A stretch of DNA of 41,445 nt from a virus. Location of the stretch: the IMG/VR virus record IMGVR_UViG_3300020477_000056, positions 1 through 41,445 of that record. One strand, written 5' to 3'. Of this stretch, positions 24,441 through 31,483 are shown piece by piece. The notes under the pieces were generated by a model. The model was given only the letters and a program-made list of their open reading frames with translations. It had not been told where the DNA came from and did not search any database. How positions within the stretch are numbered: position 1 is the stretch's first letter; every line of letters starts with the position of its first letter. A program made the position numbers and the translations under genes.

Positions 24441-24657
24441 TGATTCCAATTGGAGAGAAGAGTACAAAGGGTACACTTCTAGTAGGTATGAGTTAGATCT
24501 CTTAGAGAACGGAAGTAGAAGCCTTGCTCAATCGTGGATGATGGGTGCTTTATATAACAAGTGGAAGAAGATGAAAGGATATAAAGATCCTGAACCACCT
24601 GATTGCTCTTCATCATTGAAGGAATGGGAACAGAGTATAAAAAAATACAACCAATAA
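24424..24657 (+). CDS. Small charged protein, paralogue of the 67-aa gene at 23178
   Basis: 77 residues starting MNKNYDDSNWREEYKGY. ATG 24424 is preferred over GTG 24391 because paralogy with the gene at 23178 starts within it and because it overlaps only the tail of the preceding gene. Shared block: DLLENG...GALYNKWKKMK. It is Trp- and Lys-rich. Function unknown. Confidence 0.65.
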   Translation: MNKNYDDSNWREEYKGYTSSRYELDLLENGSRSLAQSWMMGALYNKWKKMKGYKDPEPPDCSSSLKEWEQSIKKYNQ

Positions 24658-24673
24658 AATAAGTGTCCACTGG

Positions 24674-24681
24674 GATAAATA
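24674..24681 (+). promoter_or_regulatory. Late promoter-like GATAAATA before the CobS-like gene
   Basis: A late-type octamer in the 74-base gap before 24732. A TATAAT also occurs at 24700-24705 but has no matching -35. Either could drive the ATPase gene. Confidence 0.35.
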
Positions 24682-24731
24682 AATTGTCTCTATGTCCTTT
24701 ATAATAAGGTCATTGAAACGAATCCCACATT

Positions 24732-25829
24732 ATGTTTGAAATTAAAATGACTCGTGAAGAAATCATCGAGGGTCTAAGAAATGCCTATGGAACAGAGTTT
24801 ACTGCTGCTGATATCCGTGGGTTTTGTGCAATGAATGATATTGCTTACCAGACCGTCACTAAGAAACTGAAAGAGTTTAATGTGGGAAGAGGTAAATGGA
24901 ATTTAGAAGTAACAACAAAAGCAGTTGAAAATATTGAAAAATCTTTCAGTGCTCCTGCTGCTGAACCTCAAGTACAACAAAATTTAGTCCCTGAAAAGGA
25001 TGACACCTTTGTAAGGTTTGGTCATTTTAATGACATTAAAACTATTCTTAAAACAAAGCAGTTTTATCCTACATTTATAACTGGACTTTCTGGTAATGGT
25101 AAAACGTTTGGTGTCGAACAAGCGTGTGCTCAACTAGGAAGAGAATTAATTCGTGTCAACATCACAATCGAAACCGACGAAGACGACCTTATTGGTGGGT
25201 TTCGCCTTATTGACGGTAACACTGTATGGCATAATGGACCAGTTATTGAAGCACTGGAAAGGGGAGCTGTCCTCCTTTTAGATGAGGTAGATTTGGCATC
25301 CAATAAGATTCTTTGCTTACAACCTATTCTTGAAGGAAAAGGAATTTTTCTTAAAAAGATTGGTAGGTTTGTTTCTCCTGCAAAGGGATTTAATGTAGTG
25401 GCCACTGCTAATACCAAAGGAAAAGGATCTGATGATGGAAGATTTATAGGAACTAATGTTCTTAATGAAGCCTTTTTAGAAAGATTCCCTGTAACCTTTG
25501 AGCAGGATTATCCATCACCTAAGATAGAGCAAAGAATTCTTGGTGGAGTGGCTTCCCAATTGGGAGTGACAGATACTGATTTTGTCAAGAGACTTGTAGA
25601 TTGGGGTGATATTATTCGTAAAACATTCTATGATGGAGGTATCGAAGAGATCATTAGTACTCGTAGATTAGTTCATATAGTTCGTGCTTATTCTATCTTT
25701 AAGGATAAGATGAAGTCTATTCAAGTTTGTGTAAACAGGTTTGATGATGAGACTAAACAGGCATTCCTTGAACTATATGATAAGGTAGATGCAACAGTTC
25801 AACTTCCCATTGACAATAAAGAGGAATGA
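24732..25829 (+). CDS. cobS: CobS/MoxR-type AAA+ ATPase
   Basis: 365 residues, the gene annotated cobS in many cyanomyoviruses. Walker A GLSGNGKT at 118-125, Walker B LLLDEVD at 181-187, sensor-1-like VVATANTKG near 222 and an arginine-finger region LERFPVTF near 250 are intact. The N-terminal 75 residues form a small helical domain (DIRGFCAMNDIAYQTVTKKL). In bacteria CobS powers cobalt insertion with CobT and CobN. Here the CobT-like gene lies 1.7 kb upstream and CobN is not seen, so a cobalamin role is uncertain. It could equally power another vWA-linked remodelling reaction. Confidence 0.88.
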   Translation: MFEIKMTREEIIEGLRNAYGTEFTAADIRGFCAMNDIAYQTVTKKLKEFNVGRGKWNLEVTTKAVENIEKSFSAPAAEPQVQQNLVPEKDDTFVRFGHFNDIKTILKTKQFYPTFITGLSGNGKTFGVEQACAQLGRELIRVNITIETDEDDLIGGFRLIDGNTVWHNGPVIEALERGAVLLLDEVDLASNKILCLQPILEGKGIFLKKIGRFVSPAKGFNVVATANTKGKGSDDGRFIGTNVLNEAFLERFPVTFEQDYPSPKIEQRILGGVASQLGVTDTDFVKRLVDWGDIIRKTFYDGGIEEIISTRRLVHIVRAYSIFKDKMKSIQVCVNRFDDETKQAFLELYDKVDATVQLPIDNKEE

Positions 25830-25833
25830 TATT

Positions 25834-26565
25834 ATGATTAACGCATGGAGTTTATTGCACGATGTACTTAATGGCAAACTTGATGAGGAATACCCAATTA
25901 TGAATAAAAAAGATACTAAAGTAACTCCCTTAGAGAGTGATGAATATGATCCAATTACTACTCTTGGAGGAGAGTCCTCTGACACTATTACTTTTACAAG
26001 TGATGGTGTCGGTGCAGCAGATACTTTAAATATAAATTTGGGTGATTATGGTAAGGATGTTGTTACCTTTGGTGTAGATACTACTCCTGCGGGTTCCGAT
26101 ACTCTTAATTTTGGAACTCCCTTTCCTGGTGGGATGGGAGAGGATCATATTAATTTTAGTGGTCTTGCGGGAACACAATATGATGATCCGAAGTATTATG
26201 CCAGTGCAGTTGATTTTGCTCTTGATTCTATGGGATCATCTACAAAACCTCAACCTGATTTAACTAGGTCACATAAGTATGAAGAAGATAAAGGTATCAA
26301 AGATCTTAAAGATTATGTTGCCTCAACTTATAGTGGACACTATACTTCCAAAAACAACAACGTCCAGACACTTGATCTTATCCAATCCGTTGGTGATGCG
26401 GAATCTTTTTGCCGTTCTAATGCAATCAAGTATTTAAGTAGGTATGATAAGCGAGGACAGGCAAAACGTGATATACTAAAAGCAATGCATTATTGCTTAC
26501 TCCTTTATTACTTCAGTGGTCAAACACAAGAAGATACTACACAACATGGTTATGAAACTTTCTGA
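25834..26565 (+). CDS. DUF3310 protein with N-terminal RTX-like repeats
   Basis: 243 residues from ATG 25834. The C-terminal third (KDLKDYVASTYSGHYTSKNN, QTLDLIQSVGDAESFCRSNAIKYLSRYDKRG, KRDILKAMHYCLLLYYF) is the DUF3310 domain common in phages, function unknown. Residues 47-110 instead hold five short repeats, each with D followed by a hydrophobic-rich strand and glycine (SDTITF, ADTLNINLG, KDVVTFG, SDTLNFG, EDHINFSG) spaced 12-15 residues apart. They resemble the GxGxDxLx calcium-binding beta-roll. The fusion is unusual. Its end overlaps the gp45 start. Confidence 0.8.
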   Translation: MINAWSLLHDVLNGKLDEEYPIMNKKDTKVTPLESDEYDPITTLGGESSDTITFTSDGVGAADTLNINLGDYGKDVVTFGVDTTPAGSDTLNFGTPFPGGMGEDHINFSGLAGTQYDDPKYYASAVDFALDSMGSSTKPQPDLTRSHKYEEDKGIKDLKDYVASTYSGHYTSKNNNVQTLDLIQSVGDAESFCRSNAIKYLSRYDKRGQAKRDILKAMHYCLLLYYFSGQTQEDTTQHGYETF

Positions 26566-27223
26566 GACTACAATCAATTTATTAAAGAACTTTAAAGAGA
26601 TTAATCAGTCTATTCTTTTTAAGGAAGGGAATAAACTTCGCACGATTAGTGTGATGAAGAATATTCTTGCTGAAGCCACGATACAGGAAGATATCCCAAA
26701 GGATTTTGGTATCTATGATCTCAGTCAGTTTATTAATGGAATAGAATTACATAAACCAAGTATACCTGAATTTGATTTTTCTAACGATAATCATGTAGTG
26801 ATTAAAGAAGGGAAGATGAGATCAAAGTATTTCTTTGCTGATCCTAATGTCATTATTACTCCACCAGAGAAAGCAATAGAGTTGCCTAGTGAGGATGTTA
26901 CTTTTGATTTAAGTACACAACAGTTGGATAAATTGCTTAAAGCAGCAGGAATATATCAACTTCCTGATCTATCTGTGGTGGGAGAGAATGGTGTTGTTAA
27001 ACTGTTAGTAAGAGATAAGAAGAATGATACTTCTAATAGTTTTGCTATTACAGTTGGAGAAACAGAATCTACATTTATGTTTAATTTTAAGGTGGAGAAT
27101 ATTAAGATTCTTCCAGGAACTTATAATGTAGTAGTATCTCAAAAACTTCTTTCTCGATTTAGGAGTAAAAATTATGATTTGACATATTACATTGCATTAG
27201 AACCTGATTCAACATTTGGTTGA
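26552..27223 (+). CDS. gp45: Sliding clamp gp45
   Basis: Trimeric processivity clamp of gp43 and coactivator of gp55-dependent late transcription. It has 223 residues against 228 in T4. The start MKLSETTINLLKNFKEINQS parallels T4 MKLSKDTTALLKNFATINSG, which selects ATG 26552 over upstream options. The end YIALEPDSTFG parallels T4 VALEADSTHDF. Middle strands (DFGIYDLSQFINGI; FMFNFKVENIKILPGTYNVVV) also match. It overlaps the upstream gene by 14 bases and leads the 45-44-62-regA-43 block. Confidence 0.95.
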   Translation: MKLSETTINLLKNFKEINQSILFKEGNKLRTISVMKNILAEATIQEDIPKDFGIYDLSQFINGIELHKPSIPEFDFSNDNHVVIKEGKMRSKYFFADPNVIITPPEKAIELPSEDVTFDLSTQQLDKLLKAAGIYQLPDLSVVGENGVVKLLVRDKKNDTSNSFAITVGETESTFMFNFKVENIKILPGTYNVVVSQKLLSRFRSKNYDLTYYIALEPDSTFG

Positions 27224-27474
27224 TGTATAAAGTATGTGCATTAGATGATGAATATCCTCATACTTCCATTTCAGAAGTAGAATATGAGGATTGGACTGAT
27301 GCTCAAGATGAGGCTGTACGTTTGTTGGAATCAGGTGTAGAGTATGTACAGATATTGTTGAAGGATGGGTTACTTCAAGAGTTGAATTTGGAGAGGGGGA
27401 TTATGCCGAAGCCTAATTTCAGTACCCACTCTCTTGCACCTTATTATGTGAGATTGAGAAATTATGAGGGATGA
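27223..27474 (+). CDS. Unknown protein between clamp and clamp loader
   Basis: 83 residues from ATG 27223, which overlaps the gp45 stop by one base (TGATG). MYKVCALDDEYPHTSISEVE, then DEAVRLLESGVEYVQILLKDG and a C-terminal YVRLRNYEG. It has an alternating alpha/beta appearance and is acidic. No family recognised. Coupling to gp45 and gp44 on both sides suggests it is co-produced with the replisome. Confidence 0.72.
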   Translation: MYKVCALDDEYPHTSISEVEYEDWTDAQDEAVRLLESGVEYVQILLKDGLLQELNLERGIMPKPNFSTHSLAPYYVRLRNYEG

Positions 27475-28408
27475 ATTTCTTTGGGTTGAAAAATATCGAC
27501 CTAAGACAATTGAAGATTGTATTCTTCCAGAATCTACTAAAAAGACTTTTCTTGACTTCCTAGATAAAGGGGAAGTACCAAATCTTCTTCTTGCCGGTCC
27601 TGCTGGATGTGGTAAGACAACAGTTGCAAAAGCATTATGTAATCAATTAGGAGTAGATGTTTATGTCATCAACGGATCAGACGAAGGACGGTTCCTCGAT
27701 ACCGTCAGAAACAATGCAAAGAACTTCGCATCTACAGTCTCTCTTAGCAGCGAGTCGAAGCATAAAGTCATCATCATCGACGAAGCAGACAATACCACTC
27801 CCGACGTACAACTCCTTCTTAGAGCGAGTATTGAGGAATTCTCAGGAAACTGCCGATTTATTTTTACCTGCAATTACAAAAACAAAATCATCGAACCCCT
27901 CCATTCCCGTTGTGCAGTCGTTGAATTTTCAGTAAATGCAAAACAAAAACCTATACTGCAAGCAGAATTCTTCAAACGATTGTTATCCATTGTGGACGGA
28001 GAACGGATTGAAAGTGATAAGAATGTGCTCATTCAACTTATCAACAAACACTTCCCTGATTGGAGGAGGATCCTCAACGAATGTCAAAGATATTCTGTCG
28101 GGGGGAAAATTGACAGTGGAATTCTCGCCCATTTCTCTGATGTAAAGGTAAATGATCTCGTTAAAAACCTCAAAACGAAAAACTTTCCGGAAGTACGTAA
28201 ATGGTGTGTCAATAACTTGGACAATGATCCTGCTGTTTTACTGCGTCGTATCTACGATGTTCTTTATGATTCCTTGGTCCCTAGTTCTATTCCTCCCGCC
28301 GTTCTTATTATTGCTAAGTATCAGTATCAGATCGCATTCGTCGCAGACCAAGAAATAAATTTACTTGCATGTTTAACAGAGATAATGGTAGAATGTGAAT
28401 TTAAGTGA
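27464..28408 (+). CDS. gp44: Clamp loader ATPase subunit gp44
   Basis: AAA+ subunit that with gp62 opens and loads the gp45 clamp. It has 314 residues against 319 in T4. EKYRPKTIEDCILP at 9-22, Walker A GPAGCGKT at 45-52, Walker B IIIDEADN with DEAD at 106-109, and the SRC arginine-finger motif at 148-150 are all present. The central part (27655-28200) is rich in C-ending codons whereas both ends use T-ending codons. In T4 gp62 follows directly, but here 2.1 kb of accessory genes intervene. Confidence 0.95.
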   Translation: MRDEFLWVEKYRPKTIEDCILPESTKKTFLDFLDKGEVPNLLLAGPAGCGKTTVAKALCNQLGVDVYVINGSDEGRFLDTVRNNAKNFASTVSLSSESKHKVIIIDEADNTTPDVQLLLRASIEEFSGNCRFIFTCNYKNKIIEPLHSRCAVVEFSVNAKQKPILQAEFFKRLLSIVDGERIESDKNVLIQLINKHFPDWRRILNECQRYSVGGKIDSGILAHFSDVKVNDLVKNLKTKNFPEVRKWCVNNLDNDPAVLLRRIYDVLYDSLVPSSIPPAVLIIAKYQYQIAFVADQEINLLACLTEIMVECEFK

Positions 28409-28527
28409 AGAAGAAGTATGCACCATTTAAACTAGATTGTTTTGGCGTTCTAGGAATAATATTGATTATGAGTGGACTCGCTTCTGTTTTTATTAGTGTG
28501 TATGCTATAATGGATAGGTTAAAATGA
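28405..28527 (+). CDS. Tiny membrane protein, 40 aa, GTG start
   Basis: The GTG at 28405 overlaps the gp44 stop (GTGA). The peptide begins with KKKYAPFKLD, then a hydrophobic helix CFGVLGIILIMSGLASVFIS and a charged end MDRLK. It resembles single-span phage membrane peptides; no family recognised. It is supported by overlaps at both ends (ATGA with the next gene). An extended -10 promoter lies inside its 3' part. Confidence 0.6.
   Translation: MKKKYAPFKLDCFGVLGIILIMSGLASVFISVYAIMDRLK
28503..28511 (+). promoter_or_regulatory. Extended -10 promoter, TGCTATAAT
   Basis: The same TGCTATAAT core as after gp23. The predicted start, near 28518, lies just before the ATG at 28524, so it would give a nearly leaderless transcript into the accessory island and dam. 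Confidence 0.4.
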
Positions 28528-28664
28528 AAAAACCCAGTTTAGAAGATTGTTTTTTTATTTCCCTCATTTATCTCGATGAGTTTATTAAAAGAACTTTAAT
28601 GGGAATATACAGATTGTATATGAAATTTGACTACTGGAACTTTAATCGTAAATTACCAAAATGA
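28524..28664 (+). CDS. Small protein, 46 aa
   Basis: MKKPSLEDCFFISLIYLDEF, then IKRTLMGIYRLYMKF and a basic end. Aromatic and amphipathic; it may lie at a membrane surface. It overlaps neighbours at both ends by four bases. No homologue recognised. Confidence 0.55.
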   Translation: MKKPSLEDCFFISLIYLDEFIKRTLMGIYRLYMKFDYWNFNRKLPK

Positions 28665-28906
28665 CTGAAAATTATTATAGAGTTGTAGCACACACTCCCA
28701 CTCGTGACCCTTATCCAGTTTATAAGTTTTATAATGAGCCTGAGGACTGGTCTTGTAATGGAACTGTAAAGATATCTTGCAAAGATGGTAAGGTTAATGT
28801 TACAATATTTGAAAAGGATTCTATCAACATCCATAAGTTAGAAGTTTATTCTGATGATGGTCCTGTTGGTGCAAGACTTACTGAACAATGTGAACATCCA
28901 GCATGA
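28661..28906 (+). CDS. Unknown 81-aa protein
   Basis: MTENYYRVVAHTPTRDPYPV, then EDWSCNGTVKISCKDGKVNVTIFEKDSINIHKLEVY. It is beta-rich with three cysteines and probably a small globular domain. Function unknown. It overlaps both neighbours (ATGA) in the gp44-gp62 insert. Confidence 0.68.
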   Translation: MTENYYRVVAHTPTRDPYPVYKFYNEPEDWSCNGTVKISCKDGKVNVTIFEKDSINIHKLEVYSDDGPVGARLTEQCEHPA

Positions 28907-29193
28907 ATAAGAAAAAAGAAAAATTAAGAGCACAAGTTAAATCTAGATGGTATTATATCTTCTGGGGTACTGCTACGGTTGCAGTATGTGCTGGCCAGAT
29001 TTTGGTTGGAAGTGGATTCCGTAGAATGGCAGAAAGTTTTGAGAAGGTATTAGATGCTCCGCTAGTGATTGATTTTGGTATGCCTTATCGTCGCCATCCT
29101 ATGATGCTTCCTGATCATGAATATCAACATGAATATGATGAATATGATGAAGATGGTCGTTGGTATCCCACAGATCCTCCTCAAAGAATATGA
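28903..29193 (+). CDS. Single-span membrane protein, 96 aa
   Basis: The basic N-terminus MNKKKEKLRAQVKSR leads into a transmembrane helix WYYIFWGTATVAVCAGQILVG. The tail is hydrophilic and His/Tyr/Asp/Pro-rich (DHEYQHEYDEYDEDGRWYP), a possible metal-binding or disordered segment. By the positive-inside rule the tail would lie outside the cytoplasm. No family recognised. Confidence 0.68.
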   Translation: MNKKKEKLRAQVKSRWYYIFWGTATVAVCAGQILVGSGFRRMAESFEKVLDAPLVIDFGMPYRRHPMMLPDHEYQHEYDEYDEDGRWYPTDPPQRI

Positions 29194-29384
29194 CCGAAGA
29201 AGAATTAGAAAAGGAAAGATGGATTGATGATGACTATGCAGTTGTGAGTCAATATTATACTGCACGGAGAATGTATCCTAATATGCCTTTCTATCTTCAA
29301 GATGAAAATGGAGAGACATTTGTATTTGGATTGGATTTAATCTATCAATATCTTGGAAATATAAATCACTATCCTGATTGGTAA
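29190..29384 (+). CDS. Unknown 64-aa protein
   Basis: From ATG 29190, overlapping the preceding stop by four bases. It begins MTEEELEKERWIDDDYAVVS and continues with a Tyr-rich QYYTARRMYPNMPFYLQDENG stretch, ending YLGNINHYPDW. Acidic, Tyr/Trp-rich, function unknown. Confidence 0.62.
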   Translation: MTEEELEKERWIDDDYAVVSQYYTARRMYPNMPFYLQDENGETFVFGLDLIYQYLGNINHYPDW

Positions 29385-29569
29385 TGAAATTAACTCAAAA
29401 AATTATTGATGATCTAACAGTAGCACTGGCACATACTAAGAAAGATGGTACGGAAAATTGGTTAGATGATGATGAAATAGAAGTATGCGTAGGTGGTACA
29501 TTTGCTGCTGATAGATTTATTTCACTTATTAATAGACGTACCAATCCTCGTCCTACACCAAACAAATAA
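29384..29569 (+). CDS. Unknown 61-aa protein
   Basis: ATG 29384 overlaps the previous stop by one base (TAATG). It begins MKLTQKIIDDLTVALAHTKK and contains WLDDDEIEVCVGGTFAADRFISLINRR. Probably a small helical domain. No homologue recognised. Confidence 0.62.
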   Translation: MKLTQKIIDDLTVALAHTKKDGTENWLDDDEIEVCVGGTFAADRFISLINRRTNPRPTPNK

Positions 29570-29572
29570 ATT

Positions 29573-29647
29573 ATGTGGTATATTATATTTTGGACTGCAA
29601 TCACAATGTTTGTATTAGTTCAGTTAGGTATATTTAAAAAGAAATGA
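29573..29647 (+). CDS. Very short membrane peptide, 24 aa
   Basis: MWYIIFWTAITMFVLVQLGI then FKKK: one transmembrane helix with a basic end. It fits exactly between the 61-residue gene and dam (ATGA overlap with dam). Its size and layout recall the tiny single-span subunits of photosynthetic complexes, but no specific family can be claimed. Confidence 0.45.
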   Translation: MWYIIFWTAITMFVLVQLGIFKKK

Positions 29648-30498
29648 AATCTTTGAAAGGTTATAAGACACCTCTTCGTTATCCTGGTGGCAAGTCTCGT
29701 GCTTGTAATAAAATGGATCCTTATTTTCCTGACCTTCGTAACTATGTGGAGTTTAGGGAACCGTTTCTTGGTGGAGGAAGTGTAGCACTTCATATAACAA
29801 AGAAGTATCCTCACTTAAAGATTACAGTTAATGATCTCTATGAACCCTTGATAAATTTCTGGGTTCAGTTACAAACCTTTGGAGAGGAATTGACAAAGAA
29901 ATTACAGGATTATAAGTCTACTCATCCTGATCCCGTATCAGCAAAAGAACTTTTTCTGGAATCTAAGGAGGCAATTAATAAAACTGGTCTTGATGGTATA
30001 GAAAGAGCCGCAGCATTTTATATTGTTAATAAGTGTTCGTTTAGTGGATTAACAGAGAGTTCTTCCTTTTCACAACAAGCATCTATTTCTAATTTCTCAA
30101 TGAGAGGGATTGAGAAGTTAAGGGGATACTCAGAATTAATTTCTCATTGGCATATTAATGGATATTCTTATGAACATTTGATGACCACTAATATGCATGA
30201 TGGGATATTCATGTATTTGGATCCTCCTTATGATATTAAGGATAATCTTTATGGTAAAAGTGGATCTATGCATAAAGGATTTAATCATGATGAGTTTGCA
30301 AAGGTTTGTGATGAGCATGACATTCCTATGCTTATCAGTTATAATTCAGATCAGTTGGTCAAAGATAGATTCAAAAACTGGAATGCGGCGGAGTTTGATT
30401 TAACTTATACAATGCGTTCTGTTGGTGAATATATGAGAGACCAAAAAGAAAGAAAGGAACTTTTACTTTTTAATTATGGAATTGAAGGATTGGCTTAA
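29644..30498 (+). CDS. dam: DNA adenine methyltransferase, Dam-type
   Basis: D12-class N6-adenine methyltransferase, 284 residues against 259 in T4 Dam. LRYPGGKSRA at 11-20 and FREPFLGGGSVALHI near 38 form the AdoMet-binding motif I region. VNDLYEPLINFW near 62 and the catalytic DPPY at 193-196 follow. The C-terminal RDQKERKELLLFNYG is also typical. It may protect phage DNA from restriction or mark it for transcription control. It is placed between gp44 and gp62, not a T4 position, and overlaps gp62 by 23 bases. Confidence 0.92.
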   Translation: MKSLKGYKTPLRYPGGKSRACNKMDPYFPDLRNYVEFREPFLGGGSVALHITKKYPHLKITVNDLYEPLINFWVQLQTFGEELTKKLQDYKSTHPDPVSAKELFLESKEAINKTGLDGIERAAAFYIVNKCSFSGLTESSSFSQQASISNFSMRGIEKLRGYSELISHWHINGYSYEHLMTTNMHDGIFMYLDPPYDIKDNLYGKSGSMHKGFNHDEFAKVCDEHDIPMLISYNSDQLVKDRFKNWNAAEFDLTYTMRSVGEYMRDQKERKELLLFNYGIEGLA

Positions 30499-30856
30499 TT
30501 CTATTAACTTTAATAAGAATAATCTTATTGAGGAAGATCCTTCTGTGGTAAAAGATTATCCTCCTTATATTATTAATCGTTGTTTATCAGGTCATTTGGA
30601 TTGCATAATGTTTGCCAATGAGATGAATAAATATTCGTTTCTGGATAAAGATATGCAATATAGTTTTTATCTAAATACACTTAGGAAAAAGAAGAGATTT
30701 TCTCCCTGGCTCCGTAAGGATAAAGTCACGGACCTCGAAATCATCAAACAATACTATGGTTATAGTAACGAAAAAGCAGCAAATGCTTTGAAAATATTAA
30801 CCCCTGAACAAATCAAATTTATTAAACAACGACTTGAAACTGGAGGATCCAAATGA
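30476..30856 (+). CDS. gp62: Clamp loader small subunit gp62
   Basis: Non-ATPase partner of gp44. It has 126 residues, shorter than T4 gp62 (187) as is usual in cyanophages. The conserved YPPYIINRCLSGHLDCIMFANEMN stretch near residue 28 is characteristic, followed by a YSFYLNTLRKKKRFSPWLR segment and a helical end. It is directly followed by regA (ATGA overlap), the T4 order. Separation from gp44 by 2 kb means stoichiometry cannot rely on the tight 44-62 coupling known in T4. Confidence 0.9.
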   Translation: MELKDWLNSINFNKNNLIEEDPSVVKDYPPYIINRCLSGHLDCIMFANEMNKYSFLDKDMQYSFYLNTLRKKKRFSPWLRKDKVTDLEIIKQYYGYSNEKAANALKILTPEQIKFIKQRLETGGSK

Positions 30857-31287
30857 CTACTACGGTAGAACCTGAAGTCAAGTGGTCACAAGACCAAATG
30901 GTAGAGGTTACTCTTAATGAACCCGATGACTTTCTTAAAGTTAGGGAAACCTTAACAAGAATTGGTGTAGCGTCAAGAAAAGAAAAGAAACTTTACCAAA
31001 GTTGCCATATTCTGCATAAGCAGGGTAGATATTATATCGTGCATTTTAAGGAGTTATTCGCTCTTGATGGCAAACACGCTAACCTTACTTCTAACGATGT
31101 TCAGCGTCGGAATCGTATTGCTCGTCTCCTTGCTGATTGGGGTCTCATAGCAGTAGTAAAATCAGAATGTGTTTCTGATATTGCTCCACTCAATCAAATC
31201 AAAGTTCTTTCTTATAAAGATAAGGGAGATTGGATTTTAGAGCAAAAGTATAACATTGGTAAGAAAGGGAAACCTCAAGAAGAATGA
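30853..31287 (+). CDS. regA: RegA translational repressor
   Basis: Binds the start regions of early mRNAs and blocks their translation. It has 144 residues against 122 in T4. The FLKVRETLTRIGVASRKEKKLYQSCHILHKQGRYYIVHFKELFALDGK core and NDVQRRNRIARLLADWGLI are RegA hallmarks, followed by a basic tail. It sits between gp62 and the polymerase region as in T4. Confidence 0.93.
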   Translation: MTTTVEPEVKWSQDQMVEVTLNEPDDFLKVRETLTRIGVASRKEKKLYQSCHILHKQGRYYIVHFKELFALDGKHANLTSNDVQRRNRIARLLADWGLIAVVKSECVSDIAPLNQIKVLSYKDKGDWILEQKYNIGKKGKPQEE

Positions 31288-31421
31288 CGGTTAATACTAT
31301 ATTATTAATCCTTTTAGTGATCGTTAACTATTCAAATTTCTATCTTACCCATCTTCATGGTAGGAAACCGAAGAAATTAAGACGGCAATCATCACCTCGC
31401 TTTTTAAGAGATCGTGTATAA
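31284..31421 (+). CDS. Small membrane peptide, 45 aa
   Basis: MTVNTILLILLVIVNYSNFY then LTHLHGRKPKKLRRQSSPRF: a hydrophobic helix followed by a strongly basic cytoplasmic-type tail. It overlaps the regA stop by four bases. No family recognised. Its stop codon is part of a TATAAT hexamer. Confidence 0.6.
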   Translation: MTVNTILLILLVIVNYSNFYLTHLHGRKPKKLRRQSSPRFLRDRV

Positions 31422-31448
31422 TTAGTAGTGAACGCCGAAAGGGTTCAC
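31417..31448 (+). promoter_or_regulatory. Promoter -10 and GAAA-capped hairpin in the hsp20 leader
   Basis: TATAAT at 31417-31422 is followed by a hairpin starting near the expected +1: GTGAAC (31428-31433) with GTTCAC (31443-31448), plus CC/GG closing a GAAA tetraloop, with one bulged G. A 5' stabilising hairpin or thermosensor-like element is possible. A strong AAAAGGAG site precedes the ATG at 31484. Confidence 0.6.
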
Positions 31449-31483
31449 ACAACACACACTCGCTTAGAAAAGGAGCTACTATC

